Source of the DNA: Desulfoluna limicola
GTDB taxonomy: Bacteria > Desulfobacterota > Desulfobacteria > Desulfobacterales > Desulfolunaceae
Assembly (NCBI RefSeq): GCF_021654575.1
Contig: NZ_AP024488.1
Location: forward strand, 1,736,001-1,800,000
Reading direction: 5' to 3'
Length of the DNA: 64,000 bases
In this document: positions 37,350-46,731 of the stretch, piece after piece
Layout of the letters: the number at the start of each line of letters is the position of its first letter
Numbering within the stretch: the stretch's first letter is position 1
Notes under the pieces: generated by a model
Databases searched by the model: none
Told to the model about the DNA's origin: nothing
The model's input: the letters and a program-made list of their open reading frames with translations, nothing else
Program-made: the position numbers and the translations under genes

Positions 37350-39323
37350 TTACTCGACAAGCTCATAAAAACGGTTCTCGTCGATGACTTCCACGCCTTT
37401 TTCCTGGGCTTTTTCGATCTTTTTGGCGCCAACATTGGCGCCGCAGACGAGATAATCGGTTTTCCCGGAGACGGAGGATTGGACCACCGCCCCTTTTGCT
37501 CGGGCCATCTCCTGCATCTCTTCCCGACTTCCGCGCACCATCTTGCCAGTGAAGACCAGGCCTTTGCCGGAGAGTGGGGAATCCGTTGCAACCTCTTCTT
37601 CGTCCGCAGCGAGGGGGGTGGCTGTGAGAACAAATCCGAGGTCAAGCATGTGACGGATGGTCTCCCGTACCTGGCTCAGGCCGGTGCCTATGTTCTCGCA
37701 CTTGGCCTCTTTGAATCCGCGGATCTCGGCGGCAAGAATCTCCTCACCTGTCTTTTCGATAAGCTCGGCAAGGGGGTAGATCCCCAGAAGGTTCCTCGCC
37801 TCGCTTTTACCCAGGCTGCGAATGCCGAAAGCCGCTAAAAAGCGCCAGTCTTCCACCGGCTCCGTACGGCTGATGCCCAGAGCGTTGTAGAGGTTCTCCG
37901 ATTGAACCGGGCCAAAGCCCAACGCTTGGAACTCAACTGCCCTCAGTCTGTAAATTTTATCAAGGCTGTCGTAGCCCTTTTCCACCAGCTTCTGAACCGT
38001 CTTCTTCCCAAACCAGTCCGCGCTGCCCAGGGTTTTAAACCAGTGCACAATGCGCTGTTCCGCCTTGGCGCTGCACCTGGGATTCACGCAGAGAAGAAAC
38101 TTGTCATCCTCAACAAGATCAGAGTCACAGACGGGGCAGGTTTCCGGGATGCTTATAACCTCTGCGGGGGTGAGGACCTTCTCCAGCTTGGGAATCACCT
38201 CCCCGCTGCGGATGATCTCGATTTCAGCACCGGGACCCACTTTTTCTGAACGGAGCCTCTCGAGGTTATGAGCCGTGACGCGCCTGATGGTGGCGCCGGA
38301 GACCTTCACAGGCGAGACTTCCATCACCGGGGTCACCTTGCCTGTTCTGCCCACCTGCCAGGTAACGCTCTCCACCGTGGTGACGGCGCTCTCCCCCCGA
38401 GTTTTAATAGCGATCTGCCAGCGATAATGATGGCTCGTAGCACCCATGTGGGCACGCAGCGCCTCATCGGTCACTTCAGCCACAAGGCCGTCCACAGGAT
38501 AATCAATATTCCCGAGTAACTTATCCCGGATGGCGTCCATCTGTTCTATCATCTCGGATCCGCTACCTGACCATTTTTCAAGTTCAGAATAAGGCACGAA
38601 CCGAACAGCTCCAGCAGATAGGGCCTTTTGAGCATACTCATTCAACACATCTGAGGTGATGATGCCCACCACCATGTTGCGGGGGTGTTCAAAATAATCT
38701 TCAAGGTGGGCTTCAAAATAGGAGGAACTCATGACAATTTCACCAAGTCCCTTGCCGCGCCCTCCGAGGGGAATCACCCCTTTTTGAAAGGCGCTGCTGA
38801 TCTCATACCCTTCAAATCCGTTTCCACGGGTGGCAAACTCCGTGCCGTCATCCCGCCCGGCCAAGCCATCAAGTTTGGCCATGACCTGAAAGGTCACGGG
38901 GGGCACACCGATCTCGGACGCAGCTTTATCCACTCGATTAACAAACCGCTCGAGATCTTCGATTTTATAGGCTTTTTCAGTGGAAAGCATAGGGGATGGA
39001 TGGCGAACTTTGTACTTATTTGGACCAATTTTGGCGTAAAGATTATACTTAGAGTAAACTTCATCTACACGTTTAATCAACCCATCTATATGAGATTCCT
39101 CTATTGGCACTTCAACATGTATCAAAGGAATGTTTATTCGAATAGTTTGATAATTATTAAATACCTCATCTTCGACTTGCTTAAGGTAAATATTATCATA
39201 ATTTATTAATTTTAATAGGTCGATCAATAAATCATAATGATAATCCGAAACAAGTGGACACCCAGCTCGATATGGGTAGTTCAATTTTTTTAACAAACTA
39301 ACGAGTTTTTCAATCTGATTCAT
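37350..39323 (-). CDS. ligA: NAD-dependent DNA ligase, divergent LigA
   Basis: 657-aa ligase that seals nicks using NAD. In order: a domain Ia-like N-terminus (SDYHYDLLIDL), HPSPMLS, the adenylated lysine in KLDG (K150), RGNG, PRN, DGLV, the OB domain, a four-Cys zinc finger (CPVC and CVNPRC), HhH repeats and a C-terminal BRCT (GKGLVFTGKM). The KLDG lysine is about 35 residues later than in E. coli LigA (K115), owing to extra sequence between domain Ia and PMLS. Several motifs deviate (RGNG, IVMSS after GE). The first about 110 codons are strikingly AT-rich against the GC-rich rest. ATG 39323 with GGAA upstream is preferred over GTG 39377. It could be a second ligase beside a standard LigA elsewhere. 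Confidence 0.85.
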   Translation of the reverse strand: MNQIEKLVSLLKKLNYPYRAGCPLVSDYHYDLLIDLLKLINYDNIYLKQVEDEVFNNYQTIRINIPLIHVEVPIEESHIDGLIKRVDEVYSKYNLYAKIGPNKYKVRHPSPMLSTEKAYKIEDLERFVNRVDKAASEIGVPPVTFQVMAKLDGLAGRDDGTEFATRGNGFEGYEISSAFQKGVIPLGGRGKGLGEIVMSSSYFEAHLEDYFEHPRNMVVGIITSDVLNEYAQKALSAGAVRFVPYSELEKWSGSGSEMIEQMDAIRDKLLGNIDYPVDGLVAEVTDEALRAHMGATSHHYRWQIAIKTRGESAVTTVESVTWQVGRTGKVTPVMEVSPVKVSGATIRRVTAHNLERLRSEKVGPGAEIEIIRSGEVIPKLEKVLTPAEVISIPETCPVCDSDLVEDDKFLLCVNPRCSAKAEQRIVHWFKTLGSADWFGKKTVQKLVEKGYDSLDKIYRLRAVEFQALGFGPVQSENLYNALGISRTEPVEDWRFLAAFGIRSLGKSEARNLLGIYPLAELIEKTGEEILAAEIRGFKEAKCENIGTGLSQVRETIRHMLDLGFVLTATPLAADEEEVATDSPLSGKGLVFTGKMVRGSREEMQEMARAKGAVVQSSVSGKTDYLVCGANVGAKKIEKAQEKGVEVIDENRFYELVE

Positions 39324-39413
39324 AGGTTCCGCTAATTTCACTGTATCATCATCACACTCAACCGAAGGATGGAGCACAGATCTGATTTTATGATATTAAA
39401 TCCAACAAAAACA

Positions 39414-39460
39414 GCCTCCGGCGGTATTGCCGAAGGCAAAAATTGCAATAGTGAGACAAA
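39414..39460 (+). repeat. Half-element E10 (degenerate L2 end)
   Basis: GCCTCCGGCGG (39414-39424), TATTGCCGAAGGC, then AT-rich sequence ending GAGACAAAC, as in E8. The rest of the gap 39324-39728 is AT-rich with no gene that I can recognise. Confidence 0.6.
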
Positions 39461-39728
39461 CACATACTGATAGACTTGAGCTCAACTGCCCTTTAAATTT
39501 ATTGACAAAAGGCAGAAAACCACACGTATGTGTTAGATTTCTATCTACTCTAATATTATGCCTCAAAGCAAATGCAGTCGGGCATATTCAATAAGTAGAC
39601 AAAGCTACACACAAATCACCATGGGCCATAAATGGCCTGCATGACAATTATCACACTGGTAAAAACATATAAAGTTACGAGGCGCTTTCTAAGGGAACTT
39701 TTATACGATTGCATTTTTTATGGCAACA

Positions 39729-40454
39729 TCATGCGCCAGGGGCCCAGTCGGCCTGCCCAGCCAGACGAGAGACAGCGTCAAGGGTTCTCTTCCGTCCCTC
39801 TTTGAAGCGGGGGGTGCCGAACCCCTTTTTCCAGGTCAGTTCTGACACATCATCGGAGACCGTCATCAGTGCAGATAAACGCACCTTGCGATAGCAGGCA
39901 GCGGCAAAAAAAGCCGATGCTTCCATTTCCACAGCAACGGCACCTAACGCCTGAAACCGTTTGATCCGTTCCGGTGTCTCTCGATAAATAGCGTCGGTGG
40001 TCCAGACCTTGCCTTCGGTGACAGGTATACCGGCGCCTTTCAGGGTGTCTCTTACGAATAACGTTTGGGATACCGACGGTGCCACGCAGTGTCCCACAGA
40101 CTCAACCCCATAATGAAGAGATGTCCCCTCATCAACGCAGGCTCCGGTAACAAGCAGGGTATCGCCAATGGCCGGCAGACCTGTAAGTGAACCGCACCAC
40201 CCTGTAAAAAGGAAGTTTTTCCCGCCCCAGGCCACCAGGTTTTCCAAAAGCATCACCGCCTGGGGCGCCCCCATGAAGGGGCCGGCAATGACGATGTCCC
40301 CGGCCCGATACACACGCATCGGCATGGGAACACCCTTGATTTCATCGGCACCGAGGGCCTTGACCAATTCAGACAAATCAGGCTGAGTCGCAGCAAGAAC
40401 AACCTTTTCAGGAATATCCGGTCCCGCTGGGGGGATAACAATACCAGTTGTCAT
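39729..40454 (-). CDS. Nucleoside phosphorylase (PNP/UDP family)
   Basis: Cleaves a nucleoside with phosphate to base and ribose 1-phosphate. The 241-aa protein has the uridine/purine phosphorylase pattern: GPFMGAPQAVMLLENL, FTGWCGSL, WTTDAIYRE and the substrate-site segment VAVEMEASAFF near residue 175 (E-M-E contacts ribose). ATG 40454 has GGGAGG 7 nt upstream. The frame stays open upstream to a GTG at 40625 and would add 57 residues with six cysteines; that extension is unlikely to be translated from here but reads as if coding. Base specificity is not decided. Confidence 0.83.
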   Translation of the reverse strand: MTTGIVIPPAGPDIPEKVVLAATQPDLSELVKALGADEIKGVPMPMRVYRAGDIVIAGPFMGAPQAVMLLENLVAWGGKNFLFTGWCGSLTGLPAIGDTLLVTGACVDEGTSLHYGVESVGHCVAPSVSQTLFVRDTLKGAGIPVTEGKVWTTDAIYRETPERIKRFQALGAVAVEMEASAFFAAACYRKVRLSALMTVSDDVSELTWKKGFGTPRFKEGRKRTLDAVSRLAGQADWAPGA

Positions 40455-40642
40455 GTTGACGTCCTCCCTTTTTTTATGATGGCCACTTAGAAAAGCACGA
40501 CATGCCTGTTTAACCGCATCATGCTTTGGTTGATCACACCGGGAAAAGCCCTCTCCTGTTTCGGAGCGTATGCAAAGCAAGCATTTTTCAAGTGCCTGGG
40601 CAATGCACCCACCGCACAAGATCACGTCGCAGGGTATACAGA

Positions 40643-40798
40643 CAAAAAACCACGCGGCTGTGGCGTGGTTTCATCGTTGCACCAGCAAGCGGCTGTTCTG
40701 CAAACTTGACAGAGACAGCATGGTAACGTGCAGCTTCAAAAAGCTGAGAACACGAACGCTTTTTGGCAATCATCGCTTGAGCCAGGTACGCCATAGTC
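40643..40798 (-). ncRNA. Possible small RNA upstream of the nucleoside phosphorylase gene
   Basis: On the minus strand a perfect 9-bp stem AAACCACGC (40671-40663) / GCGTGGTTT (40655-40647) runs into a T-run: a full terminator. Upstream is a hairpin AAAAAGC/GCTTTTT and an AT-rich TATATTATATATT block at about 40801-40813, suitable as a -10 region; the -35 is poor. A 68-codon frame here runs through the terminator and is not credible. It could also be the attenuator of the downstream gene. Confidence 0.35.
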
Positions 40799-40870
40799 TC
40801 AATATATAATATATCGCGGCACGATACCCTGACTTTTTAACCGATAATCAATATATGTTTGTGATGCCAT

Positions 40871-40905
40871 CACAAAAAAAGGCCCGCCGGAGGACCGACG
40901 GGCCT
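40871..40905 (-). terminator. Terminator after the glyQ-glyS group
   Basis: On the minus strand AGGCCCGTCGG pairs with CCGGCGGGCCT (one mismatch), followed by seven T (plus-strand A-run at 40873-40879). It lies 10 bp after the small gene at 40915. Confidence 0.85.
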
Positions 40906-40914
40906 GACAACTCT

Positions 40915-41175
40915 TTACCCCATGGGGTCGAGGTTGGCTTCCAGCTCGTCTTTGATGTCATCAATGATATCGTAGATGAAGCTGATGTCATCGATGGAAA
41001 GACGACCTGCCTTGGCAGGGGCACGATCGCTGCCATCCTTCTTCTTCAGGATACGCGGACCGATCTGTACTTTGGGCTCGCCTTTGTCGTACTGGTTGAT
41101 GGAGACGAGAAGACCGGTGTCCTCACATCGCCACTCTTTAAGTTTCTTATCCTTTTCGGGATCAAATCCAGCCAT
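40915..41175 (-). CDS. Small conserved-looking protein of unknown function
   Basis: 86 aa, soluble and highly charged. It starts MAGFDPEKDKKLKEWRCE, has a beta-like middle (LLVSINQY, VQIGPR) and ends in an acidic helix (DDISFIYDIIDDIKDELEA). The pattern is faintly like PC4-type nucleic-acid-binding proteins, but I cannot assign it. ATG 41175 follows GGAGGAG at 4 nt. It lies 74 bp after glyS and right before a terminator, so it is probably the last gene of the glyQ-glyS transcript. Confidence 0.7.
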   Translation of the reverse strand: MAGFDPEKDKKLKEWRCEDTGLLVSINQYDKGEPKVQIGPRILKKKDGSDRAPAKAGRLSIDDISFIYDIIDDIKDELEANLDPMG

Positions 41176-41249
41176 GGACTCCTCCATTTTTTCTGAGTGA
41201 CGGCCTTTCAGGCAAAGCCTTGAAAGGCCGAATTAACGTAAAGTATCAA

Positions 41250-43328
41250 TTAAGCTGAAAGCTTGGAAAAATCAGCAATATCGTCAAAGAGTCCGGCAAT
41301 GCCCGCGAGAATCGCCAGGCGGTTGGCCCGGACGTTTTCATCGTCAGCCATAACCATGACGTCTTCAAAGAACCGGTCCACAAAGGGGCGAAGGCCTGCC
41401 ACTGCGGAGAGCGCCTTATCGTAGCCTCCGTCCTTCATGGCGTCCTCAACATCCGCTCGTGTGGTGGAAAAAGCGTTCAACAGGTCCCGTTCGCTGTCAT
41501 TTTCGAACAACGCCGCATCCACGGATACGCCTGCGGGAACCTCGGCTTTCTTGATGATGTTGACCACCCGCTTGAATGCCGCGGCGACGGCTTCGTAATC
41601 CGCATTCTCTTTGAGCTCGGCAAGTGCCTTCACGCGCATCCAGATATCGGGGACCACGTTGATGCCCACGGTGGTCACTGAGGCCACGACGTCCTTGGGG
41701 TAGCCCTCTTCAAAGAGAAGATGATCAATGCGGCTGCGGATAAAATCCGTGATGGCCGTTACCGTTTCATCCACATTGACGTCAATGCGCTCGGCATAGG
41801 CGGCAACACCTTTCTCCAGAATGGGACGAAGGGGAAAGGCGTACCCCATCTTCACCATGATCTGGGCGATACCAATGGACTGACGGCGCAACGCATACGG
41901 ATCAGCCCCACCGGTGGGGATCAGGCCTGCGGCAAAGCACCCGCAAAGGGTGTCGAGCTTGTCAGCCAGGGCCAGGAGTGCGCCTTCACTGGTTTGCGGA
42001 AGTTCACCACCGGAGTAGAGGGGCTTATAGTGTTCCTGGATGGCTGCGGCAACAGCCGCCTCCTCACCAGCCTTTTCGGCATAAACACGGCCCATGACGC
42101 CCTGAAGCTTGGTGAACTCAATCACCATCTGGCTCACCAGGTCGGCCTTGCAGAGTTCTGCTGCCCGCACGGTGTTCTTCGCTGCTTCTGAGGAGACGCC
42201 GGCTGCTTCTGCCAATGCCCCGGCAAGAGACTTAATCCGACACATTTTTTCATGGACGGTCCCGAGTTTTGCCTGGAAAAGTACTCGCTTCAGGCGTTCC
42301 ACCCAGGCATCGGGGCTCTCTTTCAAATCCTGGTCAAAGAAGAACTTCGCATCGGCCAGGCGGGCGCGAAGCACTTTTTCATGGCCGCGACGTACCAGGG
42401 AGAGATCCTTCACACGGGTGTTGTTCACCACGAGGAAGGCATTCTTCAGCTTACCTGCCTCGTCCACAACGGCAAAGTACTTCTGGTGCTCCCTCATGGA
42501 GGTGATCAGCACCTCATCGGGTACCGTGAGGAAATCCTCGTCAAAGGTCCCGATGACCACCACGGGATATTCGATGAGGTTGGTGACCGTGTCAAAAAGC
42601 TCTTCATCTGGCAGAAGGATGCCGCCGGCCTCTTTGGCAGCTTCCGTTACCTGCTCCTTCACCATGGCACGTCGTGCGGAAAAGTCAGCGATGACACTGA
42701 CCTTCTCAAGGGTCTCAAGGTAGGTATCGGGGTTCTCGAGCGCCACGGGGCCAGGATTCATGAACCGATGCCCAAAGGTGGCGTTTCCGCTTGCAACGTT
42801 GCAGAACGTAAAGGGAATGACGCTCTCTCCCAGCATGGCCACAATATTCTGAATGGGGCGAGCAAAGGTGGTGGAGAGGTCGGCCCAGCGCATGGCCTTG
42901 GGAAAGGGAATGCGGCCCATCAGCTCGGGGAGGGCCTCGGAAAGAACCTCAGCACTCGCCTTCACCTCTTCGGCCACACTGGCGCAGAGATAACGACCCT
43001 TTTTGGTCTCCTTGATCTCAACCTGCTCGACGGTGATGCCTACTTTTTCGGCAAACTTAATGGCGGGCATCTTCGGGGTCCCGTCGGCATCATAACCAAC
43101 GGACTCGGGAGGACCGGTCACTTCCGTGGTTTCAGCCTTCTGGCTGGCGGCCACATCTTTTACCATGACCGTCAGGCGACGGGGGGTGCCGTAGGTGGTC
43201 ACCTCCCCGGCATCGATACGGGCCTCTTTAAGTTTTGCGGCCACGGCTTTGCCTAAAAAGTCGAGGGCGGGCCGAATATATCCTGCGGGGATCTCTTCCG
43301 TTCCGATTTCAAAAAGTAAGGTCTTCAT
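41250..43328 (-). CDS. glyS: Glycyl-tRNA synthetase beta subunit
   Basis: Large subunit of the bacterial alpha2beta2-type glycyl-tRNA synthetase; binds tRNA-Gly. 692 aa, N-terminus LLFEIGTEEIPAGYI, ITSMREHQKYF near residue 280, an HD-like region and a C-terminal anticodon-binding helical domain. AGGTGA precedes ATG 43328. It follows glyQ by 98 bp on the same strand. Confidence 0.97.
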   Translation of the reverse strand: MKTLLFEIGTEEIPAGYIRPALDFLGKAVAAKLKEARIDAGEVTTYGTPRRLTVMVKDVAASQKAETTEVTGPPESVGYDADGTPKMPAIKFAEKVGITVEQVEIKETKKGRYLCASVAEEVKASAEVLSEALPELMGRIPFPKAMRWADLSTTFARPIQNIVAMLGESVIPFTFCNVASGNATFGHRFMNPGPVALENPDTYLETLEKVSVIADFSARRAMVKEQVTEAAKEAGGILLPDEELFDTVTNLIEYPVVVIGTFDEDFLTVPDEVLITSMREHQKYFAVVDEAGKLKNAFLVVNNTRVKDLSLVRRGHEKVLRARLADAKFFFDQDLKESPDAWVERLKRVLFQAKLGTVHEKMCRIKSLAGALAEAAGVSSEAAKNTVRAAELCKADLVSQMVIEFTKLQGVMGRVYAEKAGEEAAVAAAIQEHYKPLYSGGELPQTSEGALLALADKLDTLCGCFAAGLIPTGGADPYALRRQSIGIAQIMVKMGYAFPLRPILEKGVAAYAERIDVNVDETVTAITDFIRSRIDHLLFEEGYPKDVVASVTTVGINVVPDIWMRVKALAELKENADYEAVAAAFKRVVNIIKKAEVPAGVSVDAALFENDSERDLLNAFSTTRADVEDAMKDGGYDKALSAVAGLRPFVDRFFEDVMVMADDENVRANRLAILAGIAGLFDDIADFSKLSA

Positions 43329-43426
43329 AACTCACCTGTGTGTCAGCTGCAGAATCATGCAGCGGATTCTGTCGTAAGGACGGGCGATGCCTTCTCGCCT
43401 CGTCCCTGCCCGCGATCGGGGCGTCA

Positions 43427-44305
43427 TCATCCTTGCTGGTTCTTCAGCATGGGGAAGCCGAGTCGCTCTCGCTGTTCGATATAGCCCTGGGCACAGATAC
43501 GTGCCAGGTTGCGTATTCTCCCGATGTAACCGGTTCGTTCGGTGACACTGATGGCACCCCGTGCATCGAGAAGGTTGAAGAGGTGCGAGCACTTGATGCA
43601 GCACTCGTACGCGGGAAGGACAATGCCCTCTTCGATAATGCGCTCTGCCTCTTTCTCGTATTTTTTGAAGAGGTCGAGGAGCATGTCCACATCGGCCACC
43701 TCAAAGTTGTAGGTGGACTGCTCCACCTCCTGCTGGTGGAAGATGTCACCGTAGGTGAGTTCGTCGTTCCACTTGAGGTCGTAGACGCTGTCCACACCCT
43801 GCAGGTACATGCAGATACGCTCAAGGCCGTAGGTCAGCTCAACAGAAACAGGCTTGACTTCTATGCTGCCCGCCATCTGGAAGTAGGTAAACTGGGTCAC
43901 CTCCATGCCGTCGAGCCAGACCTCCCATCCGAGACCGGAAGCCCCGAGGGTGGGCGACTCCCAATCGTCCTCCACAAAGCGGATATCGTGCTCCAGGGGG
44001 TCAATGCCCAACACCTTGAGGCTCTCAAGGTAAAGCTCCTGGACATTGGCGGGAGAAGGCTTCATCAGCACCTGAAACTGATAGTAATGCTGCAGCCGCA
44101 TGGGGTTGTCGCCATACCGTCCGTCGGTGGGGCGACGGGACGCCTGGACATAGGCCACATTCCAGGGTTCGGGGCCCAGGCACCTCAAAAGGGTAGCCGG
44201 ATGAAAGGTCCCTGCCCCCACTTCAAGGTCATAGGGCTGGCTCAACACACAGCCGGTGCCTGCCCAGTATTTCTGCAACGATAAAATCACATCCTGAAAG
44301 TTCAT
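43427..44305 (-). CDS. glyQ: Glycyl-tRNA synthetase alpha subunit
   Basis: Catalytic class II subunit that activates glycine. 292 aa with [14 protein letters not shown], the motif block [16 protein letters not shown] (motif 2 region) and a C-terminal helical part. ATG 44305 has GAGGA 8 nt upstream; TTG 44320 lies before that site and is rejected. First gene of glyQ-glyS. The upstream gap 44306-44674 (about 370 bp) shows no gene. Confidence 0.97.
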   Translation of the reverse strand: MNFQDVILSLQKYWAGTGCVLSQPYDLEVGAGTFHPATLLRCLGPEPWNVAYVQASRRPTDGRYGDNPMRLQHYYQFQVLMKPSPANVQELYLESLKVLGIDPLEHDIRFVEDDWESPTLGASGLGWEVWLDGMEVTQFTYFQMAGSIEVKPVSVELTYGLERICMYLQGVDSVYDLKWNDELTYGDIFHQQEVEQSTYNFEVADVDMLLDLFKKYEKEAERIIEEGIVLPAYECCIKCSHLFNLLDARGAISVTERTGYIGRIRNLARICAQGYIEQRERLGFPMLKNQQG

Positions 44306-44674
44306 CTTTAGATTCCTCAAATAACGCTGTGCCTGGAAAGACGCACCATGGGGTATAAGTCACACCCGGCACCTTTCACGGTCGTAAAGGTTCACATGAT
44401 ATGGTGGCCCGTAATAAAGTCAGGGTACCGTTTCGCGATACGCTATATATTGAATTGCTTCGCCGCCACAATACAAGATGCAAGGAGGGAGCGAGGTTAC
44501 TTCACCTTGTTACGCTACCATACTTATTTTAACCAAAGAAAACTACATGATAAGGTGGCGATAGTCAATCAAAAGGCGCAGAGACCCGATTCCGTATGAT
44601 TCCGGGGGTGTGGCTTGCGCAATCCATCAATATTCGATCATTGAAAATGGACATACCGTCAAAAAACTCAGTTA

Positions 44675-44836
44675 GCCTCCGGCAGCAAGGGGTGCCACCT
44701 TGAAAGCGGGTAGCGATTGTGATTTGCCCCTCGTTCCTCGGGGCAAATCACATCCGCATTTAACGTGACATTCGTTCTTGGACACTTTTCAATGCCTGTT
44801 TATCAAACGTTTCAGAAGCTTGGCCACCGGTGGCCC
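44675..44836. repeat. Element E11 (L1 end and a decayed inverted L2 end)
   Basis: GCCTCCGGCAG (one mismatch) at 44675, then CACCTTGAAAGCGG, a CCCCTCGTTCCTCGGGG hairpin and AAATCACATCCGC. At the right, TTTATCAAACGTTTCAGAAG (44799-44818) and TTGGCC match inverted L2, but the terminal CCGCCGGAGGC has decayed. Confidence 0.7.
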
Positions 44837-44882
44837 CTATTCGACCATCATAAAGTAAAGCTAAGGAGCCCATCAAGAGAAG

Positions 44883-45932
44883 TTATTCGGAGGACTCTAC
44901 CTCCACACCTTTCCATGCCACGGCAGACGGGAGCATTATTGCCCCCGGTATTTCGGAAAGGATCGCATCCCAGGCGATCCGGACAGCGGCCATGGCATCA
45001 ACCTCCCCCACCGCCCAGAGACACCCCCCGCCCCCGGCACCGGTGAAACGGGCCCCGCACCCTAAGGCCACAGCGGCTTCCGTCAGGCGCATGCCTGTTT
45101 CATCCAGCACATCAGGGGTCATCCCGACCCGAATCCGGGTCTCGCGGTTCATAAGCCCTGCAGCATGCTGCCAGTCCCGCCGCCCCATGGCCGCGGCAAA
45201 GGCGTGGGTCAGGCGAAGAATCTCAAGCCATTCCTCCCTGTGGGTTCCGTCCAGAAACCCCCTTACCCACCGACCGTTGACATCCAAAGAATCATGGGGC
45301 ACGCCACAATAGGCCACCGCCATGTGGGGAGATGGGTCCGCGCCGTTTTCCTCAAAAACAGGGGTGCGCCGATGCTGCCCTTCCCCGTCCCAGTGCCAGA
45401 GGGATGCACCGCCAAAGGCGGCGGCCATCTGATCCTGGATACCGCAGACAACCCCTGCCACGGCACTCTCCACGGATTGCGCGATTCGGGCCGCCCGGCC
45501 CCTTAAGTCATCGTCGTTTTTCATCCCCTCAAAGGCAGAGAGAAATGCGGCGCACAAAGCCACCGCCGCGACCGAAGAACCTCCCAGAGCACTTCGCGGC
45601 GGAGAGGCCGAATCAATCTCGATCTCGACCCCCGAGGCATCAAAGAATGCAGCAATACCGAACATAAGCCCCATGGGGTGGGAAAAGGGGAGCTCCCGCG
45701 CGGGAAATTCAGCCGGTTCAAAGCCCCGTGAGGCAACGCGCACCCACCCTTTCTTGTAGGGGGTAATCCGGACTCGGGTGCGAAGCTCAAGGGCAAGGTT
45801 AAAGGTTGCCGGTTCAAGATAGCGCAAGGGGAGGTGAAATGTGGCCAGATCGAGGGTCCCTCCCATGTCCACCCGGCAGGGTGCAGAGGTAACGATGGTG
45901 GATGTAACGGGGCGTCCGATATGGATGGTCAT
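44883..45932 (-). CDS. GHMP-family sugar kinase
   Basis: 349-aa small-molecule kinase. N-terminal substrate block APCRVDMGGTLDLA, ATP-binding PRSALGGSSVAAVALC near residue 115, and the C-terminal GAGGGGCLWAV glycine loop. The R-x-D-x-GG-x-x-D start resembles sugar kinases of the galactokinase/heptose-7-phosphate group, but the substrate cannot be decided. ATG 45932 has AGGA about 10 nt upstream; a longer frame overlapping recO is rejected. It follows recO by 13 bp, as the last gene of mgtE-recO-kinase. Confidence 0.82.
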   Translation of the reverse strand: MTIHIGRPVTSTIVTSAPCRVDMGGTLDLATFHLPLRYLEPATFNLALELRTRVRITPYKKGWVRVASRGFEPAEFPARELPFSHPMGLMFGIAAFFDASGVEIEIDSASPPRSALGGSSVAAVALCAAFLSAFEGMKNDDDLRGRAARIAQSVESAVAGVVCGIQDQMAAAFGGASLWHWDGEGQHRRTPVFEENGADPSPHMAVAYCGVPHDSLDVNGRWVRGFLDGTHREEWLEILRLTHAFAAAMGRRDWQHAAGLMNRETRIRVGMTPDVLDETGMRLTEAAVALGCGARFTGAGGGGCLWAVGEVDAMAAVRIAWDAILSEIPGAIMLPSAVAWKGVEVESSE

Positions 45933-45945
45933 GGGATGGGTGTCC

Positions 45946-46725
45946 TTACGATGATCGGATTTTCGAAAGAAAGGAGAGACTCTTCGGCTCACGGCCAAGG
46001 TGACGTGGCAGAAAGCGTTCCAGAAGGGCCAGGCCTTCCCTCTCCGCTGCGGGGCTGAATCGCACACGAAAGGCCCCCTCAAGCCCCTCTTCCAGAACCC
46101 ACCGAAGCTGCTTGATTGTTCCGGCAGAGATCGCCATGCGTTGGCGAGCTTCCCCACGGCATTGCCGACAAGCAAGCCCCCCGCGGTCCAGGTCAAAAAG
46201 AACCCGGTCTTCCGAGAGAGATTCCATGGAGGCACCGCAGCCTGCACACAGGGTCAACGAGGGGGCAAATCCGGCGATATCGAGAAAGAGAAGCTGAAAC
46301 AGTATGCTGACGGTGCCGGGAGCTCTCCGGGCATCATGAAGGGCGCCAAGGGCCGATTCAAAAAGAGCAAAGAGGCGTTGTTGGGGTTCCCCCTCCTCCA
46401 GCCACTGGATGGTCACTTCCGCCCAGTATCCCGCATACGCCAGTTTCAGGTAATCGGTGCGGATGAATTCAAAGGGGGAGATAATGGAGGCCTCCTCAAG
46501 GTAGGGAAGGCCTTTCCCCTGCCTGACAACAACCTCAAGGAGGGTAAAAAGTTCAAGGACACCGGAGAAGCGTTTCACGCTCTTTTTGGCGTTCTTGGCA
46601 AAGGCGCTCACTTTCCCCTCCCCGGGGGTCAGAAAAGTGAGGACCACATCGTGGTCCCCATATTCGACCTTGCGCAGGAGAATGGCCTGCGCCTTTCTGA
46701 TGATCACCGGCTCAATGAGTGCCAT
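45946..46725 (-). CDS. recO: DNA repair protein RecO
   Basis: Loads RecA with RecF/RecR in recombinational gap repair. 259 aa: an N-terminal OB-fold (QAILLRKVEYGDHDVVLTFLT), a helical middle, and a four-Cys zinc site (CAGC and CRQC near 155-195). It starts 6 bp after mgtE, so the two are probably co-transcribed. Confidence 0.94.
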   Translation of the reverse strand: MALIEPVIIRKAQAILLRKVEYGDHDVVLTFLTPGEGKVSAFAKNAKKSVKRFSGVLELFTLLEVVVRQGKGLPYLEEASIISPFEFIRTDYLKLAYAGYWAEVTIQWLEEGEPQQRLFALFESALGALHDARRAPGTVSILFQLLFLDIAGFAPSLTLCAGCGASMESLSEDRVLFDLDRGGLACRQCRGEARQRMAISAGTIKQLRWVLEEGLEGAFRVRFSPAAEREGLALLERFLPRHLGREPKSLSFLSKIRSS

Positions 46726-46731
46726 GGTCCA

